From Pisolithus tinctorius (Eukaryota > Basidiomycota > Agaricomycetes > Boletales > Pisolithaceae), in assembly GCA_024663395.1 (NCBI GenBank), contig JANFAH010000010.1:806001-870000 (forward strand): a stretch of DNA of 64,000 bases, written 5' to 3'. The translations under genes were made by a program, and so were the position numbers. Below, piece by piece: positions 34,485-46,010 of this stretch (positions are counted from its first letter, which is position 1; every line of letters begins with the position of its first letter). A model generated the notes under the pieces. It made no database searches, had not been told where the DNA came from, and saw only the letters and a list, made by a program, of their open reading frames with translations.

Positions 34485-35042
34485 CTCCTTGTCGAAGCTG
34501 TGCAAATACAGATCTTCAACTTCGTCAGCCTCGAGCTGTCTCGAGACATGTAGATATGTCGCCAAGTCAAGAAAATTTAGCCTGTAAATTGTTAGCTCCT
34601 CTTGTGAATGGACTTTCCTCCTTGCAAGGCTGTCAATGAGACCATAAATATCGTTCCTCAAATACTGTCGATCCCATTCCCTAGATCTGGGATATAAGCG
34701 TGCAACGGCCACTGTGAACTTGGGCCAGCTCAAGTGCTCCTCAACAAACTCGCACCAGGTGTCAGAACTTGTGCTGCCTGCATACCAACATGCCCATTTG
34801 GCCCATTCTTGATCGTTGAAACACTCCACATGTTTGCAAAGTCTTCGAACACTTTCGAGATACCTAAAAAGGTCAGTTGCGCATCCTGAGAATTGTGGTG
34901 CATCACTCAAATGCCTCAGTGGCATTCCCTCGATCCACTTTGGCGCATTCTCGCAGCTTCTTCGTAACATTTCCACAATCAATTTGCCTTCAGAATTCAC
35001 TCTCGACTTGTGTGACTTTCGTGAACATTGCTCGCCTGTCAT
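34485..35042 (-). pseudogene. P1 gag-like gene, N-terminal part
   Basis: Open frame starting at ATG 35042, soon after the primer-binding site, and cut by U at 34484. Landmarks: PQFSGCATDLFRYLESV, WAKWACWYAG, a LYPRSREWDRQYL block and LTIYRLNFLDLATYL. The LYP...L block and the downstream helices align by eye with the S gag (LYPGCEGDN... and LGEYQQKFIKIS), so P and S share a gag family. The frame continues in phase beyond U at 26785. P2 has a broken copy (48155-48554). Confidence 0.7.
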
Positions 35043-35188
35043 TTTCTGCTCGAGTAGAAGACCTGAAAATTCCTTAAATTTTGAGTGCAGATTGCAGTGA
35101 AACTAAAAATTCCGAAAGACTTAGCTAATTGTTCTGAATGCTTGCAGTGATAAAAAGGTGACTTCTTTCTCCAAATGAACAGAACCCC

Positions 35189-35205
35189 CCTCGCAGTGGG
35201 CTCCA
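35189..35205 (-). other. P1 primer-binding site
   Basis: On the minus strand, TGGAGCCCACTGCGAGG two bases after the 5' LTR. Identical to the S site at 4978. Confidence 0.75.
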
Positions 35206-35207
35206 GA

Positions 35208-35680
35208 TGTAGGAATAGGTAAATAAGATGTACCTAGAAATAGTAAATAGTCAGTAATGATGGGTGAGTATACTGCTTGACCCAAAAGGGAGGTCCTGTT
35301 TCAAGAAAAGAAGTGTAGTAAAAATGTAAAAAAATGTGAACTCAAATGAAATACTTAACTCTGTCTGACCAATAGCTCTTGCCAGTCCTCCTGGCCCTTT
35401 GGGTACTCCCCAAAGTAATAAATCTAACTTCAAAAACTCGCCGAATTGTGAGACTAGATCACCCTACTCTGAGGGCCTGTGACATGTATTGGTTGTTATG
35501 GTAAACTGAACTCGCGTGAACACAGCACATGTGCTTAGTCAGCAATGTGGCTGCTCACCACTAAGTCCAGTGGTACAATGCAAAAAACAAAAGAAGGAAA
35601 CAAAACAAAACAAAACACTCCACCCCCTGAACCCTTGACCCCAACTGTTTCTCCTAGGGAACTCAAACTCATTCCCTACA
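35208..35680 (-). repeat. P1 5' LTR
   Basis: A 473-bp LTR, near-identical to 19576-20047. Right flank GCAC is the target-duplication copy. Confidence 0.9.
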
Positions 35681-35684
35681 GCAC

Positions 35685-37566
35685 TTTGATTGACAGTAAG
35701 GTAAGTGTCTTCATCTTGAAGGGCGATGGTCATTGGTCTTGATGTGAGCCTTTGTACTGTAGGCATGCTGTTGCTTGAAGATTTGTCAACACTCTGTAAA
35801 ATCTCACATTCCATAAAATGTTGTAGCTGTAAGTAAAATGCTAGAAAGAAAAACCTAGAACATGGGCCTTCGAGCCCATTCGGCATGGTCTCAATATGCC
35901 TTGTGTGTCATGCGTGAAGTTGTGACTCCAAAATCCTCTGTTGTGCCACTATTTGTAATAAGTCTTGTGTGCAATTCCATAGAGTCACTTCGAACTCGCT
36001 TCCTGTGACATTTCATGGTCAATGTTCTTGTAGCACTGTAAGGCAATGTGGACTTCCTGCTAATTCATCGTTCACTCTAGAATAATGTACTCATAAGTAA
36101 ACAGTTGCAAAATGAAAATAAAAACATGGGCTGTCAGGCTCCATTTCCATGCTTGTCAGATCTTGTATGCTCAAAGATTGCTGTTGTAATTCAAACTGTA
36201 GTTGTTGCTCTATAAGTCAATGTGTTCTTTCTTCCAAACTATCGTCTACTCTAGAATAACCTATCTGTGAGTGAAAAGTCATGCAACTAAAACAGAAACT
36301 TGGGCCATCGCGCTTGGTGCCCATGTCTGTCAGATCTCATATCTTCGATGATTGCTGTTGCAGTTCGAGCCATGATCTTTGCACTTGTCTTTCTTCATAG
36401 ATCATATAGATACTTGTATTGTAGTCACTGGGATGTAGCTTGGATGTTGTCTTGTATAGCCATTTTCCCTAGTGTAGAATAGACATAAGTCAAATATTCC
36501 AACTTCAAAACAAACCTGTGAGCTGTCAAGCTCTGTACCTGTGCTCATCATGCATTGTCTCCATCAAACAGTTCTTCCTGTCTTGTATGGCCATTGATCC
36601 ACAGTAAGTCTAGTCATCATTGTCTTCACTGTTGCTCTTGGTGATGTCATCATCATTTCTTGCCTTGTGACCATCTGGATGTTGCTCGTATGCCATTGTG
36701 TATAGTCGCTTTCTCTAGGATAAAGTAGATGTTAGTATCATGTTCCAGAATCAAAACAGACCCTTGGGCCATCGAGCCCAACATCCATGCTCATTGTGCC
36801 TCATCTCCACTGAATGGCACTTCTAGCCTCATGTGGCCATCGCTCCACATCCAGTGCCATTGTCATTGTCTCTTGTGTCGCAATTGTCCAGATGTCAGTC
36901 ACTCATCGTTGAACATAGCCATTTCCCCTAGAATAGAGTATCTGTAAGTAAATCACTATGGAATGTAAATGAAACCTTGGGCCCTTGAGCCCAGTACCAG
37001 TGTTTGTCGCACCTTGTTCCCATCAAACAGCATATTTGATCTCATTTGGCCATTGGTCTGTGCCAAGTCTAATCATCATCTTTGTTCCTTGTATCATGAT
37101 CATCTGGATGTCCTTCGGTCTTCGTCGTCTATACCCATTTTCCCTAGTGTAGAAATGCTGTAAGTAAAACACTATGAAATCGAAACAGAACCTTGGGCCA
37201 TCGAGCCAAGTACCCATGCTTGCCATGCCTTGTTCCCATTGAACAGCTGTCCTAGCCTCTCGCTGCCTTCAAACTGTGTCGAGCATCGATGTCATCATTG
37301 TTCTTTGCATCGCAGCTGCCTGGATGTTGCTCGCATGTCATCATATACAGTCATTTTCCCTAGAGTAGAACAGATGTAAGTAAAATGTACTGGAATCATA
37401 ACAAACCTTTGCTCTGTTGCATGCAGAACCTGTGCTCCTCATGCCTTGCCTCCACAGAATGCCTCTCCCTATCTCACATGGCAGTTGATCTGCACTAAGT
37501 GAAGTTGTTGTCATCTTCGCTGTTGCTCGAGTCACTGCCAATGTTGTCCTTGCTATGGTTGCCATC
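35685..37566 (-). repeat. P2 array of about eight exon/intron-like modules
   Basis: Same module type as P1 22829-25540. Cores occur at about 35820, 36080, 36260, 36480, 36720, 36945, 37150 and 37370, each with a CTAG-ending, ACTTACA-containing stretch on the minus strand. The P2 array is shorter than that of P1, so copy number has changed between copies. Read-through frames again give FYLQL-like peptides. Confidence 0.6.
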
Positions 37567-37978
37567 GCTTGTCACCATGCTAGCTCGCAAATGGTAGGTT
37601 GTTCTCCCCATTCTTCATACCCTGTGATTGCAGCAATCTTGCATAGTTGGCCTATAACACTAGAGTCTTCAGTATGTAGTTCTTGAGTGTGCATGGCCAC
37701 AATGTGCAGAGCAGTCACGTGACTCTGCTTAGTCAACATTGCAGGACCCTCTGCACAAGTCCTAATACTAAGTGCATGCATTGATCCCCTTGACGAATTC
37801 TTGAATAAAACATCTATTGTTGGTGCCACATGGTTGGGGAATATTTCAAGTGCAAGGTTGTCCACCCTTGCCACATGCTTCAATGTTTTTGACTTGCAAA
37901 ACTTCTTCCAGTGGTTTCCTTCATGTGATGAGCCTCGGTGGCTCCTCAATCTTGATCCTTCTTGCAATAACCTTTGCC
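37567..37978 (-). pseudogene. P2 gag-like gene, distal part
   Basis: The minus-strand frame 37572-37967 matches P1 25544-25843 (ARVDNLALEIFPNHVAP, SHVTALHIVAMHTQ, QLCKIAAITGYEEWGE). Conservation in both copies indicates a translated segment of unknown function just before the module array. Confidence 0.5.
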
Positions 37979-37983
37979 TTGGT

Positions 37984-39839
37984 GTGAGTCAAAGTGTGGA
38001 AAGGTGGTGAAAACCAACCAAAACCAACACCAAAGACAAGTATGAGCAAGTGGTGGTTTACCTCCACAGAACCTGGAGGGCAGAGAAACCTGATGTGGGG
38101 GGGACTTCAAGTAGAGGGTGCTCCTGGCACAAGTCATTGATGAGTTACACAGGAGAGGATGAACAAATGCTGATTGGATGGGGGATGCTGAACAACATAA
38201 AGGTGTTCAGCTGAAAGGACTTCTGAAATGATGGACTTCGATAAAAACATGCTCCTGGCACAAGTCATTGATGAGTTACACAGGAGTGGAGGAGTGACTA
38301 AGCAAGGACTGCTGACTAAGTGTGGGGTGGACTGCAGATGATGAAGGATGGCAGATAGACTCTTCCAAATGAGCCTCAACTACCAAGTATACAAATGATG
38401 ACAGATAGACCCCTTTGTGGAGCCTCAACTGTTGATGACAAGATATGCTGAGCTGAACTGACTTCTGAGTGACTTCTTGATTCACTTGTGTGTAGCTAAG
38501 TACATGGGGGTTTATATACTGTGGGGGGGAGCACAGCTTGTGACAAACAAGGCACAAATGCTTGGTAAGTAATGAGTAAGGACTGAGTAATCATGATGAG
38601 TAAGCAAGAAATGAAAAGTAAGCAAGCAAAGAAGATTGGTAAGTATTGGCAATAAATGAGTCAAGGACAGTCAAAATATCACAGAATGAGTCAAATGGAG
38701 TCAGAAACTGAGCAAGCGCACTGATATCACATTAGGGGGTGGCGATGCAAGTCAGATCTCAGTGGAGACATCTCTAGATCCAAAGATGGCATGACAGATG
38801 GGTGGTGTTTCCAGATAAGGAAGTATTAATTCCAGAATTGAAGGGCATGAGTCAGGCATCAGAGGGGGCTAGGGCATTGGGGGTCTGTGGAGCAATGGAA
38901 GCATATGCAATTGCATCTCCCACCCTTTCATCCTCTCAGCAAAGTTAACAAAAACTTCATGGATGGGGCTCTGAAGGAGGAGGAGGAGAAGGGGGGACGT
39001 CTTCTGCTGGATCTTGCAGTAAGAAGGCAACATGCACGTCACACTCATCATGGATGCAATCAGGGAGGCTGGAGAACAGTAGATTATACTGCAGCTGTTG
39101 CAATGCAGGAAGAATGATGGACAAGACTGGAATAAAGATGGTGCAGGGGGCAGGGAGGAACAATCCATATGCTTCATCAAGAGGGGAGACTGAAACAACC
39201 ACATAAGACCTTTCTAACCGAGTGACAGACCTGAGGTGACCAAAGAATGTCCTTCTGGAAGTCATACTGACAAGGAGAACATGCTGACCAAGCTGCATGG
39301 GATGAGATGGGGCTGACAATGATGGGATGAACCAGGGGGCTTCAGAATGGAAGCTGGTGGGAACACCTGGTAGATATACATAGCCATTGTCTCTGGCAAA
39401 TGAGACAAGTGAGATGATCGACAAAGAGGTGGCCATGATTGATGGACTTAGTGAAATGAGCATCTGATGGATGGAGTGCTGTAGAAATGCATAGGGTCTG
39501 AGGATCCTCTCCAAATTTGGAAGGAAGAATCGTGGGGCTGAGCACTTTAAGCGAGTGTGAGAACCAAGTCGATATCTTTGGAAATGGTGGAGATACAACA
39601 AAAACCAGAATGCTGTACATGTGTGCTAAAAACTTTTAATGTGCACTTAACTCGCTTCCTCTCTTCTCTTTAGCACTGATGGCTCATTCTTGTGCAAAGG
39701 ATGACTGTTTATGTCCAGCAGTCTTTCTATGCATGAGGCCTTTAGTCTTCATCTGCATGCATGGGCATTGTGCACAACTTGTCAACGAGTTAGGCAGAGT
39801 CAGCTGTAACCATGTCCACAACACCTTTGGTGTGTGACA
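37984..39839 (-). mobile_element. X3: 1.86 kb X-family insertion
   Basis: Third X copy, same orientation as X1. TTGGT is duplicated at 37979-37983 and 39840-39844. P1 at about 25920 shows the unoccupied sequence (TTTTGGTATGAC), confirming the insertion. Confidence 0.8.
38957..39601 (-). CDS. X3 copy of the X hypothetical protein, 214 residues
   Basis: Longest uninterrupted copy of this frame. It starts at an ATG at 39601 and ends with the Pro-rich PPSPPPPSEPHP tail. It shares LKCSAP, FFLPNLERIL, FARDNGYVYLPGVP and SVTRLERSYVVVSVS with X1 and X2. No known family recognised; no cysteine cluster, nuclease or polymerase motif seen. It could be a captured host exon or a genuine element protein. 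Confidence 0.5.
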   Translation of the reverse strand: MLYLHHFQRYRLGSHTRLKCSAPRFFLPNLERILRPYAFLQHSIHQMLISLSPSIMATSLSIISLVSFARDNGYVYLPGVPTSFHSEAPWFIPSLSAPSHPMQLGQHVLLVSMTSRRTFFGHLRSVTRLERSYVVVSVSPLDEAYGLFLPAPCTIFIPVLSIILPALQQLQYNLLFSSLPDCIHDECDVHVAFLLQDPAEDVPPSPPPPSEPHP

Positions 39840-39844
39840 TTGGT

Positions 39845-40942
39845 ATGACTTATGTGCTGTGGCACTCTGTGTGAGTCAATGACCTCTTTGCACACCAACC
39901 TTTCTGCTTCGAGACTGCCTGCGAGTGTTTTGAGCTCTTTGACTTCAACTCTTGTGGGTTTTGCATGTTCTTCGAGCCTTTCTGCTTCAAATTTGAGTGG
40001 AATTTTTGACATGAATAGGTCATCAGTTAACTGATGTGTATACCTGCTGACTGCAGGAACTCTGAGGCTGCTTCTTTCATCGCCTTGACCTCTTGGGTAG
40101 GACTTCTGTAGTGACACACCAGTAGCCATCAGAGAAACTCAATATGAACAAAATGAAAAACCCCTTTGAGTGTTGTAATTTGCCTCAAATTTGAATGGGA
40201 CTTTTGTTGTGAGCAGATCTTCCACTACCACTGGTTTGACTCACTCGAGCTTTGCTGCTTCCTGGAATTCTGTAGTCAGTAGTTTGTTCATACTCAAAGA
40301 AAACTCCTTTGTCTTGAAACAGGCTGTTGCTGCAACTTCAACAAGCCTGGCTGGGCTTGGGTCTTCGCTCTTTGTCTTCTTGGGTGAGCCTGGTGGCTGC
40401 ATGCAACTCACTGACATTAACATCAGTATTTGCTCGTGCTGCATGCATTCCAGTAATTCCACAGATTCCTGTACATCAGTTGTCAGTGAGCTGTGCATTG
40501 ATGAACTCAGAAAAGACTTTGTAGGCTGTTGCTGCTTGTTCAAACTAGTTCCCTGGTCATTTTGAGGCTTGTAGTAGTCTTCTGTGCTTGTTCACACTCA
40601 CTCTGAGCGAAATCCTTTGTGTGGTAGTTGTGTGGCTGTGTACATTACTTGCTGCATGGGCCATGGATCGTCAGAATGTCACCATCAATCGTTGCATCGC
40701 ATTTTCCGCACAATTTCATGCTGGAATTCTTTGTTGAAACCCTGTAGATAAAGGTCTTCGAGCTCGTCAGCCTCCAGTTGCTGTGAAACCTGTAGATATG
40801 TCAATAAGTCAAGAAAATAAAGCCTGTAATTTGTTAGTTCCTCCTGTGTACGAATCTCTCTTCTTGCTCAACTGTCAATGAGACTATAAAGGTTGTCTCT
40901 CAAATGCTGTTTACCCAATTTCCAGGACCCAGGATACAAACG
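39845..40942 (-). pseudogene. P2 gag-like gene, middle part
   Basis: Matches P1 25865-26785 and 34485-34700 in order. The right end (40942-40625) holds the distal helical gag region, stopped in places (for example KMRCND-stop). The frame 40543-40241 starts NKQQQPTKSF and 40129-39800 holds a KFEAERLEEH repeat-like segment. T interrupts the gene at 40942 and X3 at 39844. Confidence 0.55.
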
Positions 40943-40947
40943 CCCAA

Positions 40948-41645
40948 TGTCACGACCGTGCGTTCATTATAAGTCCCTATACACTCTGCACCCTACTCCG
41001 CTGGTTGTTCGCTCACTCCGCACCAACTCCGCCCAACATCTGCTGTTTACGAACCATCTCCGCTCTGACCGTTGTTGGACTTGTGTTACTCTCCTACCAG
41101 ACCGAGCGGTCATGTGACTACCTTCGCAGTCAGGTACTCCGCAGCATGCTCACCGCATGGTCCAGCATCTGGACTATTTCCTTTTCTAGATGTTCTGTGT
41201 TACCCGTTCGTATGTCCTCTGTCTACCCTTCATTCGTCGTCCAGGAAATTTTACTTGAAAATTTATGAATCTCCGTATGTCAGTTCCAATTCCGATTACT
41301 GTACCTCTGTAGCAGTATAAAAGCATGTACTGTACTCCGCTGTTCTTCAGTACGAATATCAACTTAGTTCCTACTCCTCCTGACTCTGTCTTCTGTCTGT
41401 CAGGCTTACCCCCGACCTTCTGTCTATACTCTCCCTTTGAAATACGAGGGCTGAGATCGTGCAAGGGGGTAGCGCACGAGCTAAACCTGACGCCCTCACT
41501 CTGCTCCACCTCTGTCTCGGCGGACTTCGTTCCTGCCACCTCTCTGCTAGTCGGAGTTCTGTTCCTGTGTGTCAGACTTGCTTCCATACCACTCTCTAGA
41601 CCTTATATAGCGTCGGAGTTGGTTGGAGTAGGCCCGGACTTGACA
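40948..41645 (+). repeat. T 5' LTR
   Basis: A 698-bp LTR, TGTCACGACC...CTTGACA. TATA box at 41316-41322. Partner 47436-48149; a solo relative is at 55393-56106. Confidence 0.92.
41316..41322 (+). promoter_or_regulatory. T LTR TATA box
   Basis: TATAAAA after GCAG and before GCATGTAC. It is conserved at 47820-47826 and 55777-55784 in the two other LTRs of this family. Confidence 0.6.
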
Positions 41646-41706
41646 GTATATTCGTACTCGCACTTGTACGATCTCGTTTTCTGTCCTCTGAAAAACTTAC
41701 GCCATT

Positions 41707-42765
41707 ATGAGAACCCGAGCTCAATCCCAGAGAGAGGTCACTGAGAACCTCGCTGCAGCGCTAGCCAATCCGTGTTGACTTCCTTCCGTCATCGAACAAT
41801 TCCAATCCTTCTCCACTTGACGCTGCTCTCACGCTGAAGGCGAAAGCACTTCGCAAGCTGGTCGCTCCGACCTCCACCCATCAGCTTTCCATACTCTGTC
41901 TCCTCGTAACCGAGATGATGGACCCGACCCCGACCCTGACTATCCTGATGGTGATCCCGACGGCGGGGGCAGCGGTGACGGGGATATCCCCGAAGACCTG
42001 GCTGAGCCGCCAGAGGATCCCCTCGTAGCTCTTGCCAGAGCTGTCCATGCACTTGCACGGTCTAGTTCGTGCACTGGGGACTCCGCTCCGAAAACAAAAG
42101 TCCACGAGCCTGACACTTTCGACGGCTCCGACCCTAAGAAACTCTGCGAGTTCCTCGTACAATGCGAGTTGAACTTCCAAGACCGCCCTCGTGCATTCTG
42201 CTCCGACAGAGCAAAGGTTACCTTCGCTCAATCTTATCTGAAGGGTATGGCCCTGGCTTGGTTCGAGCCAGATTTGCTAAACCCCGACAACTATGACCAC
42301 CTGCTCTGGATGGACGACTATCATGAGTTCTTACAAGAGCTCACAGCTAATTTCGGTCCGCATGATGCCATAGCGGATGCTGTCCAACAACTCGAGAACC
42401 TTACCATGAAGGACGGTTCTCGAATTACCAAATACGTCGTGGAGTTCAACTGCTGGGCTTCACAGGTCAAGGACTACGGTGTCGGTGCACTCCGCCACCA
42501 CTTCTATAGCGGACTTCCAGACCGCATCAAAGACAAGATCGCTCGCATCGGCAAGCCTTCTACCCTCGCACAACTCCGCAAACTCGCCCAGACCATCGAT
42601 GCGCGCTACTGGGAGCGCAAAGCAGAAATCTCATGCACCACCAAGTCTGCCTCCGACGAGTCGCAGTCTACTAGCTCCGACAACAAAACCAAGTCATGCT
42701 GCCACGTATGTCAGAGCCTGTGCTCTCCCTGGCTCCAGACAGTTCCACTTACAGCTCTCCACTGA
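41707..42765 (+). pseudogene. T gag (broken, truncated)
   Basis: ATG 41707 begins RTRAQSQREV but stops lie at about 41776 and 41818. The frame is then open and encodes an acidic Asp/Pro stretch and the gag domain (DTFDGSDPKKLCEFL, YLKGMALAWFEPDLL, FYSGLPDRIKDK). It runs out of frame at a deletion junction near 42690, so no zinc knuckle is present. Confidence 0.8.
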
Positions 42766-45700
42766 TGATGTGAAGCTTCGTGCGTCCTCCACTTCATCTC
42801 CGCCTCCTGACCTCTCCTCGGTTCCTCCTGAGTATCACGAGTTTGCTGACGTCTTTAGTAAAGACAAGGCCACAGAACTTCTGCCACACCACTCGTTCGA
42901 TCTCAAGATCGACCTCGAGGAAGGAGCCTCTCCGCCTATCGGTACCATCTACTCTCTTTCTCCGCCAGAGCTTGAAGCTCTCCGCACCTTCATTGACGAG
43001 CATATTGGCTACAGTTTCATCAAGCAGTCCACCTCTGCTCACGGTGCCCCTGTCCTCTTCGTAAAGAAGAAGGACGGTTCACTCCGCCTCTGCATAGACT
43101 ATCGAGGACTCAATAAAATCACAAAAAAAGATCGCTATCTGCTGCCGCTCATCTCCGACTTACTCAACTCTCCAAGCCACGCTAAAGTCTATACCAAGAT
43201 CGACCTCCACCATGCCTATCATCTGGTCCACATAGCAGACGGAGATGAATGGAAAATGGCTTTCCGCACTCGTTATGGTTCTTACGAGTGGCGGGTAATG
43301 CCATTTGGTCTGACTAACGCGCCTGCGGCCTTCCAGCGGTTTGTTAATAGCATCTTTGCGGACATGCTCGATGTCTGCATCGTGGTATACCTCGATGACA
43401 TCTTAATTTATTCGCAGAACATGGAGTCGCACTGCGAACATGTAAAAGAGGTACTCCGCCACCTTCGAAAGCATGGTCTTTATGCCAAGCCAGAGAAGTG
43501 CGAGTTTCACTCTGACTCTGTCGAGTACCTCGGTTATGTTCTTTCTCCCTCCGGTCTCACCATGTCCGCTGAGAAGGTTCAGGCAGTCCACGACTGGCCT
43601 GAGCCACAGAAGGTGCGAGACATCCAGTCTTTCCTTGGTTTCGCAAATTTCTACAGACGATTCATTAATAACTACTCTGACATCGTCGTCCCACTCACTC
43701 GCCTCACGCGAAAGGGTGCTCCTTGGAACTTTTCTGAGGAGTGCCGCTCCGCTTTCCTCCGCCTGAAGGATGCCTTCAGCTCCACTCCTATTCTCACTCA
43801 CTGGGTTCCTGACGCTCCGCTTGCAGTTGAAACCGACGCCTCCGACTATGCCATTGCTGGCATTTTGTCGATCACCTGCTCCGATGGTGAACTCTGCCCA
43901 GTCGCTTTCTACTCTCGCACCATGACCACGCCAGAACTCAACTATGATACCCATGACAAGGAGCTGTTGGCTATCTTCGAGGCCTTCTGCCATTGGTGGC
44001 ATTACCTGGAAGGTTCTGCCTTACCTGTTGACATGGTGATGGACCACAAAAACCTTGAGTACTTTTCTACCTCTAAGGTTCTCACTCGTCAACAGGCCCA
44101 CTGGTCGGAGTACCTTTCACAGTTTAATCTCTCTATCCGCTTCCAACCTGGCCACTTAGGAGCCAAACCCGACGCACTTACGCAACGTTGGGATGTCTAC
44201 CCAAAAGGGGGGGATAGGGACTATGCGCAGGTAAATCCTCACAATCTCCACCCTATGTTTACACAGGAGCAACTCGCGTTGTCCCTCCATACCACCACCC
44301 TCATGGCACCTGTGCTCCACGCCGCCATGGTCTTCGATGTTGAGTGCTTGCACTCCGACATCATCTCCGCCCTACCCTCCAACCCTGTCTCTGCCAGCCA
44401 TCTCCCAACTCCGACTAAGCCTCGGTGGTCCCTGGACTCCGACGGTCTACTCCACCTTGACGGTTGCATCTTTGTCCCTGACATTGATGACCTCTGCCTC
44501 CGAGTGCTTCGGTTCAAGCATGATCATCCTCTAGCAGGCCACTTCGGGCAAAACCGCACCTTAGAACTCATCCGCAGGGACTACGTGTGGCCCAACCTCC
44601 GCTCCGACATGAAAGAATATGTCAGGTCTTGCACTGCCTGTGGACGGAGCAAAACTCCGCGTCACCGCCCTTATGGTCTACTGAAGCAACTCCCCGTCCC
44701 AGAGAGACCTTGGAACTCCATCTCCATGGACTTCATCGAACACCTCCCCAACTCCGATGGCTACTCCGCCATACTCGTGGTAGTGGACCGCCTCTCAAAG
44801 CAAGTGGTGTTCATCCCCACCCACGACTTCGTCACCTCCGCCGAACTTGCTAAGCTCTTCCTAACCCATGTCTTCTCCAAGCACGGAGTACCAGCTAATG
44901 TCACCTCCGACAGAGGTCCTGAGTTCGTCTCACACTTCTTCCGCTCTCTAGGAAAGGCCCTTGATATGCATCTTCACTTCACTTCGGGTTACCACCCAGA
45001 AGGCGACAGCCAGACCGAGTGAATGAACCAGACCCTCGAGCAGTACCTTCGTGTCTACTGTAACTACCAACAAGACAATTGGGCAGAGCTCTTGCCTCTA
45101 GCGGAGTTCGCTTTCAACAACGCACCAAGTGCGACTACTGGAGTCTCTCCCTTCTTTGCTAACAAGGGATACCATCCAAACTTGTCTGTGGTCCCTGACC
45201 AAGACTTTACCTCTCCGAGGGCTCACGACTACGTCGTCGAGCTCTCCACCCTTCATGATTTCCTCCACTCCGAAATGTCCACTGCTCAACAGCGCTACCA
45301 GGGTCCAGCAGATGCTAAACACATACCTCCGCCTGAGTTCAAGGTCGGAGAACAGGCCTATGTCAAAGCCAAGTACTTCCGCTCCACTCGTCCTTCGGAG
45401 AAACTCTCCGAAAAGTACTTAGGTCTGTTCACCATCTTGGCCAGGCCAGGTACGCACTCCGTCACCCTTAAGCTCCCTGACTCTATGTGCTCGGTACATC
45501 TGGTCTTCCATGTCTCACAACTGGAAGCCGCAGCGGCTAACCCTTTCCCAAACCGACAACAACCTCCGCCTCTGCCAGTGGATGTTGATGGTGACCTTGA
45601 GTACGAAGTATCGGAGATACTCAACTCTAAGGTGGACTGCCGCCGCCGCCACTGTCAACTCTTGTACCTGGTCCGCTGGGCTGGTTACGAGAACACCGAC

Positions 45701-45811
45701 GAAGAAACCTCTTGGTTGCTTGCAACTGAGCTGGATCACGCTTCCGACATAGTTTCTGCTTCCCATGAACACTATCCACACAAACCTGGCCCATACCAAC
45801 CTCTGCCATAA
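42690..45811 (+). pseudogene. T pol (RT-RNase H-IN-chromodomain)
   Basis: The pol frame enters at about 42690 with HAATYVRAC, a position that in U lies after the protease, so protease is deleted. RT keeps KKDGSLRLCIDYRGLN and an intact YLDD (VVYLDDILIYS, about 43395). RNase H follows with VETDASDYAIAG (about 43830). Integrase has HDHPLAGHFG...CTACGRSK, MDFIEHLP, SDRGPEF and QTE followed by TGA at 45020 (CGA expected). The remaining 45023-45811 finishes integrase and a chromodomain (EVSEILNSKVD...YLVRWAGYEN). The copy cannot make its own protease. Confidence 0.88.
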
Positions 45812-46010
45812 ACTCTGCCCACATAACCTTCCTCCGCTGACCAACTCCGCCCCTCACCAAACTACCTTAAGTACTTTAGCATTTTCTCCACTTGTCTATT
45901 TCACTTCTCAGAGTCGCGAACAAAAGTCACAAGTCTATTTCGTAGTAGTACAAAAATATACAAACTAAAGACAAAAAAAAAAAAAAAAAAGAAAGAAAAA
46001 CAAAACTACT
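45812..46010 (+). other. T intergenic stretch between convergent genes
   Basis: About 200 bp between the pol stop and the antisense stop. It contains an 18-A run (45973-45990). U and V have spacers of similar length at the same place. Confidence 0.5.

Larger units (their letters stand above)
19576..35680 (-). mobile_element. P1: non-autonomous LTR retroelement inside P2
   Basis: LTRs at 19576-20047 (3') and 35208-35680 (5'). Target duplication is GCGC (19572-19575) / GCAC (35681-35684). The insertion interrupts P2 between its module array and its ERG26 fragment. Without the nested U element P1 is about 8.4 kb. Minus-strand order: 5' LTR, primer-binding site, gag-like gene, module array, ERG26 fragment, more modules, 3' LTR. 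There is no protease, RT or integrase. Shared gag, primer site, LTR tips and duplication length point to S-type elements as the source of enzymes. Confidence 0.85.
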
